A program made the position numbers and the translations under genes. From Porticoccaceae bacterium (GTDB lineage Bacteria > Pseudomonadota > Gammaproteobacteria > Pseudomonadales > Porticoccaceae): a stretch of DNA of 37,972 nucleotides. Below the pieces are notes generated by a model. That model had not been told where the DNA came from. It saw only the letters and a list, made by a program, of their open reading frames with translations, and did not search any database. Where the stretch lies: positions 1 to 37,972 of the forward strand of contig JAQWGK010000036.1 of NCBI GenBank assembly GCA_029238255.1, given 5' to 3'. This document shows positions 18,606 through 29,136 of this stretch, piece after piece (position 1 is the stretch's first letter; every line of letters begins with the position of its first letter).

Positions 18606-18687
18606 AGGTAGTCTTTCTATTTATAGTTGGTCCATTGCACAGGACCTATTGCTACGGGCCAGTGTCGACCACGATTCCTAGCCGCTT

Positions 18688-18716
18688 ATTCTACACATTC
18701 CGGCGCTGACACAAAA
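18688..18716 (-). promoter_or_regulatory. Tentative smc promoter
   Basis: Minus-strand TAGAAT (18688-18693, five of six -10 consensus bases) lies about 80 bases before the smc ATG. A weak TTTTGT (18711-18716) is 17 bases upstream of it. The -35 is poor, so this is tentative. Confidence 0.3.
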
Positions 18717-18731
18717 TAGAAATAATAATTG

Positions 18732-18749
18732 ATTCGAAGATCTTCGAAT
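18732..18749. promoter_or_regulatory. Perfect 18-bp palindrome between proB and smc
   Basis: ATTCGAAGATCTTCGAAT is a complete palindrome with no spacer, 12 bases after the proB stop and upstream of the candidate smc -35. It has no T-run after it. It may be an operator for a dimeric regulator, or form a cruciform or terminator-like hairpin. Confidence 0.6.
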
Positions 18750-18761
18750 GTTTTGACAGGA

Positions 18762-19886
18762 CTAGCTATTGATAACCATATTATCGCGATGAATAAGCTC
18801 ATCATCCTCAAGATAACCGAGAATCTCGGCAATAGCTTCGGTGCTCTTACCTTTGATCTGTCGGGCTTCATCAGAATTGTAGTTAACCAACCCACGGGCT
18901 ATCTCCTGTCCCTGAGTGTCAACACAGCTAACCAGATCACCCCGGGTAAAATGACCCTCAACCCCAGTTACACCCACAGCCAGGAGACTGCGGCCCTGCC
19001 CAGTTAGAACTTTTACTGCACCTGCGTCCAGTAATAGCTGACCTTTAACCTGAAGGTGCCCGGCCAACCACTGTTTGCGCGCGGCAAGGGGTTGCTGACT
19101 GGCGGTTAACAGGGTGCCAACATTCTCGCCATCGGCAACTGCACTAATAATATTGTGATTGCTGCCACCAACAATCACAGTGCTACAGCCGGAGCGTTCA
19201 GCTAACCGCGCTGCCTGCAGCTTTGTCACCATGCCACCGCGACCCAAACCACTGGCGCTGCCCCCCGCCAAAGCGTCGAGACTTGTATCTCCGGCCATGG
19301 CTTCGGCTATCAGGGTAGCGTCGGCATTTTGATCTGGATTGGCAGTGTAGAGACCGTCTTTATCGGTGAGGATAACCAACAGATCTGCATCTATCAGATT
19401 GGCGACCAGTGCTGCCAGACTGTCGTTGTCACCAAAACGAATTTCGTCGGTAACCACGGTGTCATTTTCATTGACGATAGGAATAACGTTTAGGCTGATT
19501 AATGTCTGTAGTGCGCTGCGCGCATTCAGGTAGCGCTGACGGCTGGCAAGATCATCGTGATCCAGCAGAATCTGCGCAGTCAAACGATCAAAGCGCTGAA
19601 AACTGCTCTCATAGGTTTGGATTAGACCCATCTGACCAACGGCGGCTGCGGCTTGCAGCTCATGAATACTATCTGGGCGCTGTTTCCAGCCAAGGCGCAC
19701 TATGCCTTCGGCTACTGAACCTGAGGAGACCAGAACAATTTCTTTACCATCGGCGAGCAGCTGATTGATTTGCTCAACCCAGCCGTCGATGGCGGCACGA
19801 TCCAGACCAGAGCCGTTATTGGTCAGCAGTGCGCTACCAATTTTTACGACTAGCCGCTTGGCGTCTTTTGCAATGGTTCTTGTCAT
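18762..19886 (-). CDS. proB: Glutamate 5-kinase
   Basis: The 374 residues show an N-terminal amino-acid kinase domain ([55 protein letters not shown]-type region, [24 protein letters not shown]). A C-terminal PUA domain runs from about residue 280 ([20 protein letters not shown]). It phosphorylates glutamate in the first step of proline synthesis and is usually feedback-inhibited by proline. It lies 27 nt after obgE, a pairing common in gammaproteobacteria; proA is not in the window. Confidence 0.97.
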   Translation of the reverse strand: MTRTIAKDAKRLVVKIGSALLTNNGSGLDRAAIDGWVEQINQLLADGKEIVLVSSGSVAEGIVRLGWKQRPDSIHELQAAAAVGQMGLIQTYESSFQRFDRLTAQILLDHDDLASRQRYLNARSALQTLISLNVIPIVNENDTVVTDEIRFGDNDSLAALVANLIDADLLVILTDKDGLYTANPDQNADATLIAEAMAGDTSLDALAGGSASGLGRGGMVTKLQAARLAERSGCSTVIVGGSNHNIISAVADGENVGTLLTASQQPLAARKQWLAGHLQVKGQLLLDAGAVKVLTGQGRSLLAVGVTGVEGHFTRGDLVSCVDTQGQEIARGLVNYNSDEARQIKGKSTEAIAEILGYLEDDELIHRDNMVINS

Positions 19887-19913
19887 GCCTCTTTACTCTA
19901 TTGTTCCTACTCT

Positions 19914-21140
<1,227 letters not shown>

Positions 21141-21204
21141 TTACAGTTGCCAGTGGGTTGTGTCATTTCGGGCTCTTCTGAGAGCGCGCTCGGCCTATAT
21201 CAGA

Positions 21205-21266
21205 AAGTGCTCGACCAATTAAGTGCTCGGCCAATTAAGTGCTCGGCCAATAAGTGCTCAGCCAAT
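21205..21266. repeat. Four tandem 15-16-bp repeats upstream of obgE
   Basis: AAGTGCTCGACCAATT (21205-21220), AAGTGCTCGGCCAATT (21221-21236), AAGTGCTCGGCCAAT (21237-21251) and AAGTGCTCAGCCAAT (21252-21266) follow each other without gaps. Variation is limited to one internal base and a terminal T. They lie between the rpmA terminator and the obgE start, in the place where obgE promoter or leader sequences would be expected. Confidence 0.95.
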
Positions 21267-21279
21267 AAAAGCCGCCCAT

Positions 21280-21307
21280 AAAAAAAGCCCCGCGTAGGGG
21301 CTTTTTT
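21280..21307 (-). terminator. Rho-independent terminator after rpmA (bidirectional form)
   Basis: An A-tract and GCCCC (to 21291), loop GCGTA, then GGGGC and six T's (21297-21307) make a near-perfect hairpin with T-tracts on both strands. It begins 18 bases after the rpmA stop on the minus strand and should end the rplU-rpmA transcript. Confidence 0.93.
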
Positions 21308-21324
21308 AACTGAAGGGGTATAGG

Positions 21325-21582
21325 TTACGCGGATACCACTTCTGCATACTTGCGGTTCTTAGGGCCTTTAGTCACGAACTGAACAACACCTTCAGAGGTG
21401 GCGAACAACGTGTGATCTTTACCCATGCCAACATTGTTGCCGGGGTGGAATTTGGTTCCACGCTGACGAACGATAATGCTGCCTGCATTGATTTCTTGGC
21501 CGCCATACACCTTGACACCAAGGCGTTTGCTTTCCGAATCGCGACCGTTCTTAGTACTACCACCAGCTTTCTTGTGAGCCAT
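21325..21582 (-). CDS. rpmA: 50S ribosomal protein L27
   Basis: The 85 residues match bacterial L27 throughout: [57 protein letters not shown]. It sits at the peptidyl-transferase centre, with the N-terminal AHKK tail reaching the P-site tRNA. It is 18 nt after rplU and forms the usual rplU-rpmA operon, closed by the terminator at 21280-21307. GGAG lies upstream of the ATG. Confidence 0.98.
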   Translation of the reverse strand: MAHKKAGGSTKNGRDSESKRLGVKVYGGQEINAGSIIVRQRGTKFHPGNNVGMGKDHTLFATSEGVVQFVTKGPKNRKYAEVVSA

Positions 21583-21600
21583 TTCTATATTCTCCTAGAA

Positions 21601-21915
21601 TTAACCAGCGTTGATGCTAGTAATCTTAACTTCTGTATACCACTGTCTGTGGCCCTGTTGGGTGCGAGAGTGCTTACGACGACGGAATTTGATGATATTC
21701 ACCTTGTCGCCACGACCATGAGAAATAATCTCAGCAGTCACTTTACTGCCCTCTACATGAGGTGCACCAATCTTGACTTCAGCACCTTCGCCAACCATCA
21801 AGACTTCTTCAAAATCGATATTATCACCAGTCGCTATATCAAGCTTCTCCAGTAGTAAGGTCTCACCCTCAACAACTCGATGCTGCTTTCCGCCACTTTT
21901 GATTACTGCGTACAT
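21601..21915 (-). CDS. rplU: 50S ribosomal protein L21
   Basis: With the ATG at 21915 the protein has 104 residues, the usual L21 length: [18 protein letters not shown], the EEVLMVGEG loop and the [18 protein letters not shown]-terminal 23S rRNA-binding block. An in-frame TTG four codons upstream is ignored because [11 protein letters not shown] is the conserved start and GGAGC precedes the ATG. First gene of the rplU-rpmA operon. Confidence 0.98.
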   Translation of the reverse strand: MYAVIKSGGKQHRVVEGETLLLEKLDIATGDNIDFEEVLMVGEGAEVKIGAPHVEGSKVTAEIISHGRGDKVNIIKFRRRKHSRTQQGHRQWYTEVKITSINAG

Positions 21916-22009
21916 GTTCTGCTCCAATTTATGGTGGCCACACGGTACGTAGAGGCCAAATTCCGTCGCTTCTTATACTGGAGCCAATAGCCCCTGCGAG
22001 AGGGCGGCA

Positions 22010-22038
22010 ATTCTAATGGAACACCCCCCTGTTATCAA
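22010..22038 (-). promoter_or_regulatory. Strong sigma-70 promoter of rplU-rpmA
   Basis: Minus-strand TTGATA (22033-22038) and TAGAAT (22010-22015) each match five of six consensus bases, with an exact 17-base spacer. Transcription would start near 22003, giving a leader of about 88 nt. The leader can form a hairpin from TGGCC and GGCCA shortly before the ribosome site. Confidence 0.8.
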
Positions 22039-22091
22039 GTGTTTAAACAGGGAAAATACAAGGAATATTAAAGCATCGTTTAAGCTTGCCC

Positions 22092-22859
22092 CTAAAGCCA
22101 AATCAGCGAGGCGTTGCGACCGGTTTTTGACTCCCGTCTAAACGAGTAAAAGTGGTCGCTATCAGTGTAACTACAGTAGTTACCGCCATAGATCTCAGTA
22201 ACACCAGAGGCGCTTAATTCAGCCCGCGCCAAATCATAGAGATTGGCCAGGTATTTATCGGCACTGCCAGCGACGGGTTTAAATGCGGCTCTTACAGCCT
22301 GCTGCTGATACTCGTTTTGCGCGTTTTGTAAAAATGCCTGCAGCACTTCTGCGCCCACTTCAAACACCTGAGGTCCAATGGCCGGACCCAGATAGGCCAT
22401 AACTTCCCGGGGGGAATGCTTAAAGGTAGCGACAGTGTTTCGCAGTATGCCGCCACAGAGTCCGCGCCAGCCGGCATGGGCGGCTGCTACCTGAGTGCCG
22501 GATTGATTGCAGAACAGTACCGGCAGGCAGTCGGCGGTTAAAATTGCGCAGACGGTATTGACTTTATCCGTGTAACTGCCATCAGCGGTTGGGGTCTGTT
22601 GTGGCGCTGGCAAATACTCCGGCACATAAACCAACGCCGTGCCATGACATTGATCCAACCATAGGGGTTGGGCTGGCAGTGCCAGAGTTTCAATCAGTCT
22701 ATTGCGGTTGCTCTGCACATCGACTTCACTGTCCTCAACGTGCATAGCGAGATTATTGGTATCAAAAGGAGTACGACTGCAGCCACCGCTGCGCAGTGTT
22801 ATGGCAGATTTAACCTCAGCTGGCGCCGGCCAATCGGGACTAAGAAAATGTTCTGCCAT
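22092..22859 (-). CDS. pgeF: Purine nucleoside phosphorylase/laccase-domain protein (YfiH/PgeF)
   Basis: The 255 residues carry the multicopper-oxidase-like YfiH signature: LDQCHGTA, AILTADCLPVLF and AAAHAGWRGLCGGIL with the His/Cys/His metal site, plus LGPAIGPQVFEVG and YRRE-type ending FYSFRRESKTGR. Related proteins have purine nucleoside phosphorylase and adenosine deaminase activity and, in E. coli, a peptidoglycan-editing role. It follows rluD after 12 nt; this rluD-pgeF pairing opposite bamD is common in gammaproteobacteria. Confidence 0.95.
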   Translation of the reverse strand: MAEHFLSPDWPAPAEVKSAITLRSGGCSRTPFDTNNLAMHVEDSEVDVQSNRNRLIETLALPAQPLWLDQCHGTALVYVPEYLPAPQQTPTADGSYTDKVNTVCAILTADCLPVLFCNQSGTQVAAAHAGWRGLCGGILRNTVATFKHSPREVMAYLGPAIGPQVFEVGAEVLQAFLQNAQNEYQQQAVRAAFKPVAGSADKYLANLYDLARAELSASGVTEIYGGNYCSYTDSDHFYSFRRESKTGRNASLIWL

Positions 22860-22871
22860 CCCTGCTGCTCC

Positions 22872-23825
22872 CTACTCTTCTCTCAAAGCCGTCAGTAGGA
22901 ACTGCATATCGTCCGGAAGTTCGGTACTCCAACTGACAAACTCACCCGTGTGGGGATGCACTAGCCCCAATTCGCGAGCGTGCAGTGCCTGACGGCCAAA
23001 GCCCTGAAGTGTTTCTCTAAGCTGATCGGAGACACCTTTGTGAATACGGAAGCGACCACCATAGACATCGTCGCCAACAATCGGATATTTGATGCTGGCC
23101 ATATGCACGCGTATTTGATGGGTGCGGCCGGTTTCCAGCTTCAGGCGAATATAGGTATGCCCTTCAAAGCGCTCGAGAACCTTATACTGAGTGCGCGCCT
23201 CTTTGCCATCTCTCACCACCGCCATTTTGACCCGCTGCTTTGGGTGCCGGCCAATTGGCTGGTCGACACAGCCGCCACCAGTCATCACTCCACTGACAAC
23301 AGCTTCATACTCGCGACTCACCGTTCGCGCCTGCAACTGGGCAACCAGATCGGTGTGGGCGACCAGAGTTTTGGCCACAACCATCAGACCGGTTGTATCC
23401 TTATCCAGACGGTGAACTATGCCGGCTCTTGGCACAGAGGCGAGCTGCGGAAAGTGAAACAGCAGCGCATTGAGCAAGGTGCCATCGCGATTACCCGCCG
23501 CTGGATGGACTACAAAGTTGGTCGGTTTATTGATAACAATAATATGTTCATCTTCAAAGACTATATCGAGGGGGATATCTTCTGCCTGCCAATCGCCCTC
23601 AGCTTTTAATTGCGCTGAAATAGATAGCTCTTCACCACCGAGCAACTTTTGCTTGGGCGGCAGCTGCTGACCATTGACGAGCAACTCGCCGGATTTGATC
23701 CACTGCTGAAGCCTTGAGCGAGAGAATTCCGGAAACTGTTCGGCGGCGATTTGATCGAGCCTGCGCCCACAGTCTTCCAGTGCGACGGTGATCGTTTGTT
23801 CAATAAGGTCAATATTGTCAGTCAA
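22872..23825 (-). CDS. rluD: 23S rRNA pseudouridine synthase RluD
   Basis: The 317-residue protein has an N-terminal S4 RNA-binding domain (RRLDQIAAEQFPEFSRSRLQQWIKSGELLVNG, about 17-50). The RluA-family catalytic domain contains AGIVHRLDKDTTGLMVVAKT with the nucleophilic Asp in HRLDKDT, and LETGRTHQIRVHM. RluD makes the pseudouridines of helix 69 in 23S rRNA (1911, 1915, 1917 in E. coli numbering), and divergence from bamD is the usual RluD context. The start is a TTG with AGGA about nine bases upstream. Confidence 0.95.
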   Translation of the reverse strand: MTDNIDLIEQTITVALEDCGRRLDQIAAEQFPEFSRSRLQQWIKSGELLVNGQQLPPKQKLLGGEELSISAQLKAEGDWQAEDIPLDIVFEDEHIIVINKPTNFVVHPAAGNRDGTLLNALLFHFPQLASVPRAGIVHRLDKDTTGLMVVAKTLVAHTDLVAQLQARTVSREYEAVVSGVMTGGGCVDQPIGRHPKQRVKMAVVRDGKEARTQYKVLERFEGHTYIRLKLETGRTHQIRVHMASIKYPIVGDDVYGGRFRIHKGVSDQLRETLQGFGRQALHARELGLVHPHTGEFVSWSTELPDDMQFLLTALREE

Positions 23826-23893
23826 ACTTGCTGTTCCTAAACTAGAATATTTTTAATCTTGATGCCGTTATCGGCAATAATTTGTGGTCATAG

Positions 23894-24055
23894 ATGCCGG
23901 CACTAAAACAACCGATTACTAACCCGAGCCAACAGGTCTCTTTTATCAGTGGTGAAATTAACCGCGCAGATTGGTTTAAAGCAGGCTGTGTGGTTAAATG
24001 CACGATTAAATCGACTATTGAGTCGACCGCATCTCAAGCTGGGAATACTACATGA
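23894..24055 (+). CDS. Possible 53-residue leader ORF overlapping the bamD start
   Basis: An ATG at 23894 opens a 53-residue frame (MPALKQPITNPSQQ ... TASQAGNTT) ending in a TGA that overlaps the bamD ATG as ATGA, the form expected for translational coupling. The product has no signal peptide or recognised motif, and no strong ribosome site precedes it (only GTGG). A perfect 6-bp inverted repeat (TCGACT, loop ATTG, AGTCGA; 24011-24026) lies inside. It may be chance. Confidence 0.25.
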   Translation: MPALKQPITNPSQQVSFISGEINRADWFKAGCVVKCTIKSTIESTASQAGNTT

Positions 24056-25044
24056 AAAACGCGTCAATTATTTTGCTGTTATTGAGTTTATCTCTTACCA
24101 CTGGTTGCTCATGGTTGGGATCCAGTGATGAGGAGCCGACGGAAGAAGCCACCGAAGGTTTTACCGAGAGAGATTTCTACGAGAAGATTCAGGGCAGCCT
24201 TAACGCCGGCAACTGGACGCTGGCGATCAGCAATCTGCAATTGTTGGAGTCACAGTTTCCCTTTGGTAAATATGCCGAGCAGGCTCAGCTAGAACTTATT
24301 TATGCTCACTACAGAGCCGCTGATTACGAGTCGAGCATTGCCGCTGGAGATCGCTTTATCCGCCTGCACCCCCAGCATCCCAATGTTGACTACGCCTTTT
24401 ATATGAAAGGCCTCTCTGAAATATCTCAGGCTTCAGGTTTTTTCGACAGCTTTTTACCCACCGATAATTCAAAGCGCGATATTGGCTCTGCACGCAACGC
24501 CTTTGCAACACTCTCTGAATTTCTGACCCGCTTCCCTAAAAGTCCCTACGCGGCTGATTCGAGAAAGCGTCTGATTAACCTGCGCAACCAACTGGCTCGC
24601 GCTGAAATTCATGTCGCCAATTACTACTTCTCGCGCAAAGCCTATCTGGCCGCAGCCAACCGCGGTCGTTTTGTGGTCGAGAACTTCCAACAGACTCCGG
24701 CTGTGCCCGATGGTCTGGCGGTTATGGCCCAGGGTTACAAAATGCTCGGCATGCAGGAACTATCGGATAATGCGGTAGAGGTTCTGGCAGCAAACTACCC
24801 GGAACACCCCTCTCTCGATAAGAGCGGAGTTTTTGATTTTGATAAGCGCCTGTTAAGCAGTGAAAACTCCTTTATGGGTAAGATTACCCTTGGCATGATC
24901 GACCGAGTTCAACCACCAGCATTTGATACCCGAATGATTTTTAACAAATCTATTCGCGACGCAGAACAGATCGCCAATGAAGGCGAAGAGAAAGAAGAGT
25001 CTCGCTCTGTGTGGAGCTGGCTTACCTTTGGACTGGTGGACTAA
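24052..25044 (+). CDS. bamD: Outer-membrane assembly lipoprotein BamD
   Basis: The 330-residue protein starts with a lipoprotein signal ending in LTTGC, so Cys19 is lipidated. Five tetratricopeptide-like repeats follow over about 40-260 (DFYEKIQGSLNAGNWTLAISNLQLLESQFPFG-type start, YAEQAQLELIYAHYRAADYE, HPNVDYAFYMKGL, FPKSPYAADSRKRLINLRNQLARAE). This is BamD/ComL, the essential partner of BamA that inserts beta-barrel proteins into the outer membrane. The acidic C-terminal extension to 330 residues is longer than in E. coli (245) but like pseudomonads. Divergent from rluD, the classic arrangement. Confidence 0.97.
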   Translation: MKNASIILLLLSLSLTTGCSWLGSSDEEPTEEATEGFTERDFYEKIQGSLNAGNWTLAISNLQLLESQFPFGKYAEQAQLELIYAHYRAADYESSIAAGDRFIRLHPQHPNVDYAFYMKGLSEISQASGFFDSFLPTDNSKRDIGSARNAFATLSEFLTRFPKSPYAADSRKRLINLRNQLARAEIHVANYYFSRKAYLAAANRGRFVVENFQQTPAVPDGLAVMAQGYKMLGMQELSDNAVEVLAANYPEHPSLDKSGVFDFDKRLLSSENSFMGKITLGMIDRVQPPAFDTRMIFNKSIRDAEQIANEGEEKEESRSVWSWLTFGLVD

Positions 25045-25119
25045 AAAAGTAATCTGGAACCAAGGCTAGCCAGTACTATAGCTATCAAGAAAATATCCAA
25101 ATAACTGGTTTTAATCTCC

Positions 25120-25953
25120 ATGAACAAAGCAGATATTATTAAAGAGATGCGGGTACTGAGTGAAATCGACCCGCATTTTGAAATCAATCGCCGCACCGCA
25201 TTTATCAAAAACCAACTTCTCACTTCCGGCTGCAAAACACTGGTTCTGGGAATTAGTGGTGGCGTTGACTCCTCAACCTGTGGCCGTCTGGCTCAGCTCT
25301 CTGTAGAACAGCTCAACGCCGAGCAAGACTCCAGCGATTATCAATTTGTTGCCGTACGCCTGCCCTACGGCGTGCAGATGGATGAGGACGACGCTCAGAT
25401 TGCGCTGAAATTTATTCAGCCAAGCCAAAGTCTTACGGTCGACATTAAGCCCGGCGCCGATGCTATCCATAAAAATGTCTGCGCCACTCTGGCCGAAAAT
25501 GGCCTGCACTCTCTTCACGATGAAGCCACCGATTTTGCCAAGGGCAATGTTAAGGCTCGCGCCCGAATGGTCTCTCAGTACGAAATTGCCGGTATTCTCG
25601 GCGGTCTGGTACTGGGTACAGATCATTCGGCAGAAAACATTACCGGCTTCTATACTAAGTTTGGTGACGGTGCCTGCGATCTGGCACCGCTGTTTGGTTT
25701 AAGCAAGCGTCAGGTTCGACTGCTAGCTAAGACCATGGGAGCACCAGATACTCTGGTATACAAGACGCCAACGGCAGATCTTGAATGTTTGATGCCGCAA
25801 AAAGCGGATGAACAGGTACTCGGTGTTAGTTACGACGATATTGATGATTTTCTGGAAAATAAACCGGTGAGCAGCGAAGCCGAGGAACGGCTGATTGCCA
25901 TCTATGCAAAAACTCAACACAAGCGCCTGCCGATAGCGACTGTTTATGACTAG
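25120..25953 (+). CDS. nadE: Ammonia-dependent NAD synthetase
   Basis: The 277 residues match E. coli-type NadE without the glutaminase domain. The P-loop is [18 protein letters not shown] (about 43-60); further blocks are [64 protein letters not shown] and [22 protein letters not shown]. It amidates deamido-NAD with ammonia and ATP, the last step of NAD synthesis. It lies 75 nt after bamD. The window also contains LigA, an NAD consumer, but no link is implied. Confidence 0.97.
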   Translation: MNKADIIKEMRVLSEIDPHFEINRRTAFIKNQLLTSGCKTLVLGISGGVDSSTCGRLAQLSVEQLNAEQDSSDYQFVAVRLPYGVQMDEDDAQIALKFIQPSQSLTVDIKPGADAIHKNVCATLAENGLHSLHDEATDFAKGNVKARARMVSQYEIAGILGGLVLGTDHSAENITGFYTKFGDGACDLAPLFGLSKRQVRLLAKTMGAPDTLVYKTPTADLECLMPQKADEQVLGVSYDDIDDFLENKPVSSEAEERLIAIYAKTQHKRLPIATVYD

Positions 25954-26036
25954 CTAAATAGCTAAATGATTAAAGAGTTAAAAAGGCTGGCGCCCGTGTA
26001 GAGTTAAACTCCAACAGGGATGGAGAACAGCCACCT

Positions 26037-27713
26037 ATGCAGCTAGCCAGCTTTGATGATCACTCCTCTTCGTCCCCAAGATTACTGCGCCTCTATGCCA
26101 GTTACCGACTATTTTTATCCAGTCTGCTGCTGTGGCTCGTGCAGTTCGACTTTGCACCGGCCTATCTCGGCAGTGACAACCCCAGTCTATTCTCAATTAC
26201 CGCCACGGCTTATATAGCAGCAACTCTGATCAGCCTGCCCCTATTCTATCTGCGCCGCTGGCAACCCAGTGAAACCGCACTGTTTGCCATGCTGCTGGTC
26301 GATATTATCGCGATCAATCTTATGATGGTTGCCTCCGGCGGCCTGGCCGGTTCTGTGGGTTACTTGCTAATGGTCACTGTGGCCGCCTCAGCGACTTTTT
26401 TGCGCACCCAACTGGCACTGTCGATGGCCGCTATCGCCAGCTTTATTCCGGTATCTGTCAGCCTCTCGGAATTTATGCTCAATGGTGCCGACGAGTCCGG
26501 TGTTGTCCGCAGCGGTATCTTTGGCATTTTATTGTTCGCCACTGCGGTAATCTTTATCTTCCTCACCAAACGCCTGACCATGGTTCAGGCATTGGCCAAA
26601 AGTGAGGCTCAAGCCGCCACGCGACTGCAACATCTAAATGATCTGGTAATTAATAAAATGCTTACCGGCATTGTTGTTTTCGATGCTGATTTTCGAATTG
26701 AACAGCTCAATGATCGAGCCTCCCTGTTGCTCGGATCTGTCGACGGTGAAAAACTGCTGGCTCGGGGTGACTCACTCAGTCAAGTTCCAGCGCTGGTCAA
26801 CTACTACCGCGACTGGAAAGCCAACCCCTACAGACAGCTGCCCAACTATCATTCACCGAGCTCGGATATTCCCCTACAGATCAGCTTTAGTGAAGTAATC
26901 GGCGATGCGTTTAACAACAGTATTCATAAAAAAATTCGCGATACGATTATGTTTATCGAGGATGCACGAACCCTGTCGCAACATGCTCAACAGTTAAAAA
27001 ATAGCTCACTGGGGCAGCTCACATCGAGCATTGCCCATGAAGTGCGCAACCCGCTCGGTGCCATTAGCCATGCAGCTCAGTTACTCAATGAATCCCAGCT
27101 ACCCGATCAGGATCAACAGCTGGTCGATGTCGTGTTGAGACACAGCACCAGAGTCGATCAATTAGTCCGCGATATTCTGCAACTGTCGCGACAGAAAACC
27201 CCGCAAATTGAAATTACTAATATCTATGAAAACTGTCAGCTCAGCAAAACCCAGCTCGAAGAGAGCAGACAGTTTGAGAATCCAACTATTGAGATCGATA
27301 GCTCGGCACAGACTGTCAGCGCCCCCTTTGATAGTAGCCAATTGCAACAGGTGCTGATCAACCTATTAAGCAATGCCCTGCGCCACTCGGCGTTGGAGAC
27401 CGGCAAGCCCTGGGCTGAGATTAAGTTTGATTATCAACAGGATATGGGGCTGCCGATGCTAAAAATTTATGACCGTGGTTCGGGGGTTGCCAGCAACAAT
27501 CGAAATAAAATATTCGAGCCCTTTTTTACCACCGAAAATCAGGGCACCGGTCTGGGTTTATACATCGCCCGCGAACTTTGTGAAATCAACTTCGCTACAC
27601 TAAGCTATGTATACAGGGGCTCGTCGGATAACTACTTTCAAATAGTTTTTTCCGACCCAGCCAAGCAACTGCCAAGGAATGCAGCTAATGAAAAAAACCG
27701 TTCTGATCATTGA
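26037..27713 (+). CDS. pilS: Sensor histidine kinase PilS
   Basis: The 558-residue protein has about six N-terminal membrane helices (about 20-180) and a cytoplasmic PAS-like segment (about 205-300, NKMLTGIVVFDADFRIEQLNDRASLLLG). A HisKA domain carries the phosphorylated His334 in SIAHEVRNPLGAISHAAQLL, followed by a HATPase_c domain with NLLSNALRHS, YDRGSGV and TENQGTGLGLYIA. Six helices plus PAS and pairing with PilR identify PilS, which in Pseudomonas senses PilA in the membrane and phosphorylates PilR. Its end overlaps pilR by 26 nt. Confidence 0.95.
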   Translation: MQLASFDDHSSSSPRLLRLYASYRLFLSSLLLWLVQFDFAPAYLGSDNPSLFSITATAYIAATLISLPLFYLRRWQPSETALFAMLLVDIIAINLMMVASGGLAGSVGYLLMVTVAASATFLRTQLALSMAAIASFIPVSVSLSEFMLNGADESGVVRSGIFGILLFATAVIFIFLTKRLTMVQALAKSEAQAATRLQHLNDLVINKMLTGIVVFDADFRIEQLNDRASLLLGSVDGEKLLARGDSLSQVPALVNYYRDWKANPYRQLPNYHSPSSDIPLQISFSEVIGDAFNNSIHKKIRDTIMFIEDARTLSQHAQQLKNSSLGQLTSSIAHEVRNPLGAISHAAQLLNESQLPDQDQQLVDVVLRHSTRVDQLVRDILQLSRQKTPQIEITNIYENCQLSKTQLEESRQFENPTIEIDSSAQTVSAPFDSSQLQQVLINLLSNALRHSALETGKPWAEIKFDYQQDMGLPMLKIYDRGSGVASNNRNKIFEPFFTTENQGTGLGLYIARELCEINFATLSYVYRGSSDNYFQIVFSDPAKQLPRNAANEKNRSDH

Positions 27714-29115
27714 TGACGAACTGGATTTACGCGAGTTACTAAAACTGACACTTGCCAAAATGGGTATAGATTCAACGGCCGTAGAAACCGTAAAAGAAGC
27801 TGTATCTGCCTTGCAAGAAAACACTTTTGATCTCTGTTTAACCGATATGCGACTTCCCGATGGCAATGGACTGGAGCTGGTCGACCATGTTTCAAAAAAC
27901 TATCCGCAGCTGCCAATTGCGGTGCTCACCGCCTACGGCAATGTCGATCTGGCCGTCGACGCACTTAAACTCGGTGCCTTTGATTTCCTCTCTAAACCTG
28001 TCGAACTATCGCGACTGCGCGCACTGATTACCAATGCCCTAAATCTCCCCACTGAAAGCCCTAGTCAGAAGCGTCCCTCTAAGGGGAAATCTGCAGACAA
28101 CAGCGATGTATCCCTACTACTGGGCGACTCCAAAATTATGGCGGATATTCGCCAGCAAATTGGCAAGGTGGCCCGCAGTCAGGCACCGATGTTTATCAGT
28201 GGTGAATCCGGCACCGGCAAGGAGCTAGCGGCTCGTTCAATCCATGGCTTAAGCTCAAGAGCGGCTGGACCATTTATACCGGTTAACTGCGGCGCGATCC
28301 CCGCCAATCTTGTGGAATCGGAATTCTTTGGTCATCGCAAAGGCAGTTTTACCGGTGCCTTTGAAGATAAACAGGGACTCTTTCAAGCGGCCAATGGCGG
28401 CACCCTATTTTTGGATGAGGTAGCTGATCTACCACTGGATATGCAGGTTAAATTACTCCGCGCTATACAGGAGAAGCGGATTCGTCCGGTGGGTTCAGAG
28501 ACTGAAATTGATGTGGATGTGCGACTGATCAGCGCCACCCATAAAAACCTTCAGGATGCGGTAACCCGCGGAGCCTTTCGCAGTGATTTATTTTACCGGC
28601 TCAATGTTATTGATATTCATATGCCTAGCCTGCGTCAGCGACCCGCAGATACTGCCATATTGGCAGAGCATATTCTCGGCCGACTCAACACTGATAATAA
28701 AAAGATTAGCCTCTCACCCGGCGCATTAAATGCGCTGGCCAATTACAGCTTTCCCGGCAATGTCAGAGAGCTGGAAAATATCCTTGAGCGAGCCTGTACC
28801 TTATGCGAGAACAGCCGAATTGAACTGGAAGATTTAAAGCTTAATCCGGCGGCGGCCCTCACCACTGACCCACAGGGAGAGGCCCAAACAAAACAGCAAT
28901 ATAAAGATATCAAAACCTCCAACCCGTCGGTGAGATTGGATAGTCGAATTCCGGTTAGCTCTCTGGATGATCATCTTGAGGAAATTGAAAAAGAGATTCT
29001 CATTGAAACTCTGGAGAAGGCGCGCTGGAATAAAACCGAAGCGGCAAAAAAGCTCGGCATTAGTTTTCGCTCTATTCGCTACCGATTGGAAAAGCTTGGG
29101 CTTAATGACGAGTAG
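27688..29115 (+). CDS. pilR: Sigma-54-dependent response regulator PilR
   Basis: With the ATG at 27688 the protein has 475 residues. It has a receiver domain (1-120; phospho-acceptor Asp53 in LTDMRLPDG), then an AAA+ domain with Walker A GESGTGKE and the sigma-54 contact loop GSFTGAF (consensus GAFTGA, first A replaced by S). LFLDEVADLPLDMQVKLLRA follows, then a Fis-type helix-turn-helix (WNKTEAAKKLGISFRSIRYRLEKLGL). In relatives it activates pilA transcription. AAGGA nine bases before this ATG supports it over the ATG at 27679. It overlaps pilS and faces pilY1 with only 21 bases between the stops. Confidence 0.95.
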   Translation: MKKTVLIIDDELDLRELLKLTLAKMGIDSTAVETVKEAVSALQENTFDLCLTDMRLPDGNGLELVDHVSKNYPQLPIAVLTAYGNVDLAVDALKLGAFDFLSKPVELSRLRALITNALNLPTESPSQKRPSKGKSADNSDVSLLLGDSKIMADIRQQIGKVARSQAPMFISGESGTGKELAARSIHGLSSRAAGPFIPVNCGAIPANLVESEFFGHRKGSFTGAFEDKQGLFQAANGGTLFLDEVADLPLDMQVKLLRAIQEKRIRPVGSETEIDVDVRLISATHKNLQDAVTRGAFRSDLFYRLNVIDIHMPSLRQRPADTAILAEHILGRLNTDNKKISLSPGALNALANYSFPGNVRELENILERACTLCENSRIELEDLKLNPAAALTTDPQGEAQTKQQYKDIKTSNPSVRLDSRIPVSSLDDHLEEIEKEILIETLEKARWNKTEAAKKLGISFRSIRYRLEKLGLNDE

Positions 29116-29136
29116 ATTTAATGATCAGTTTTAAAA

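Noticed and set aside
21205-21266. CRISPR-like or iteron origin repeats before obgE
   Set aside because: Units are contiguous and there is no replication initiator or DnaA box cluster nearby.
22980-23609. A 209-codon plus-strand frame opposite rluD
   Set aside because: Antisense to the motif-complete rluD; composition looks like a mirror frame of a coding gene.
27600-27916. Minus-strand frames over the pilS-pilR junction
   Set aside because: They oppose two clear, overlapping two-component genes and lack ribosome sites.
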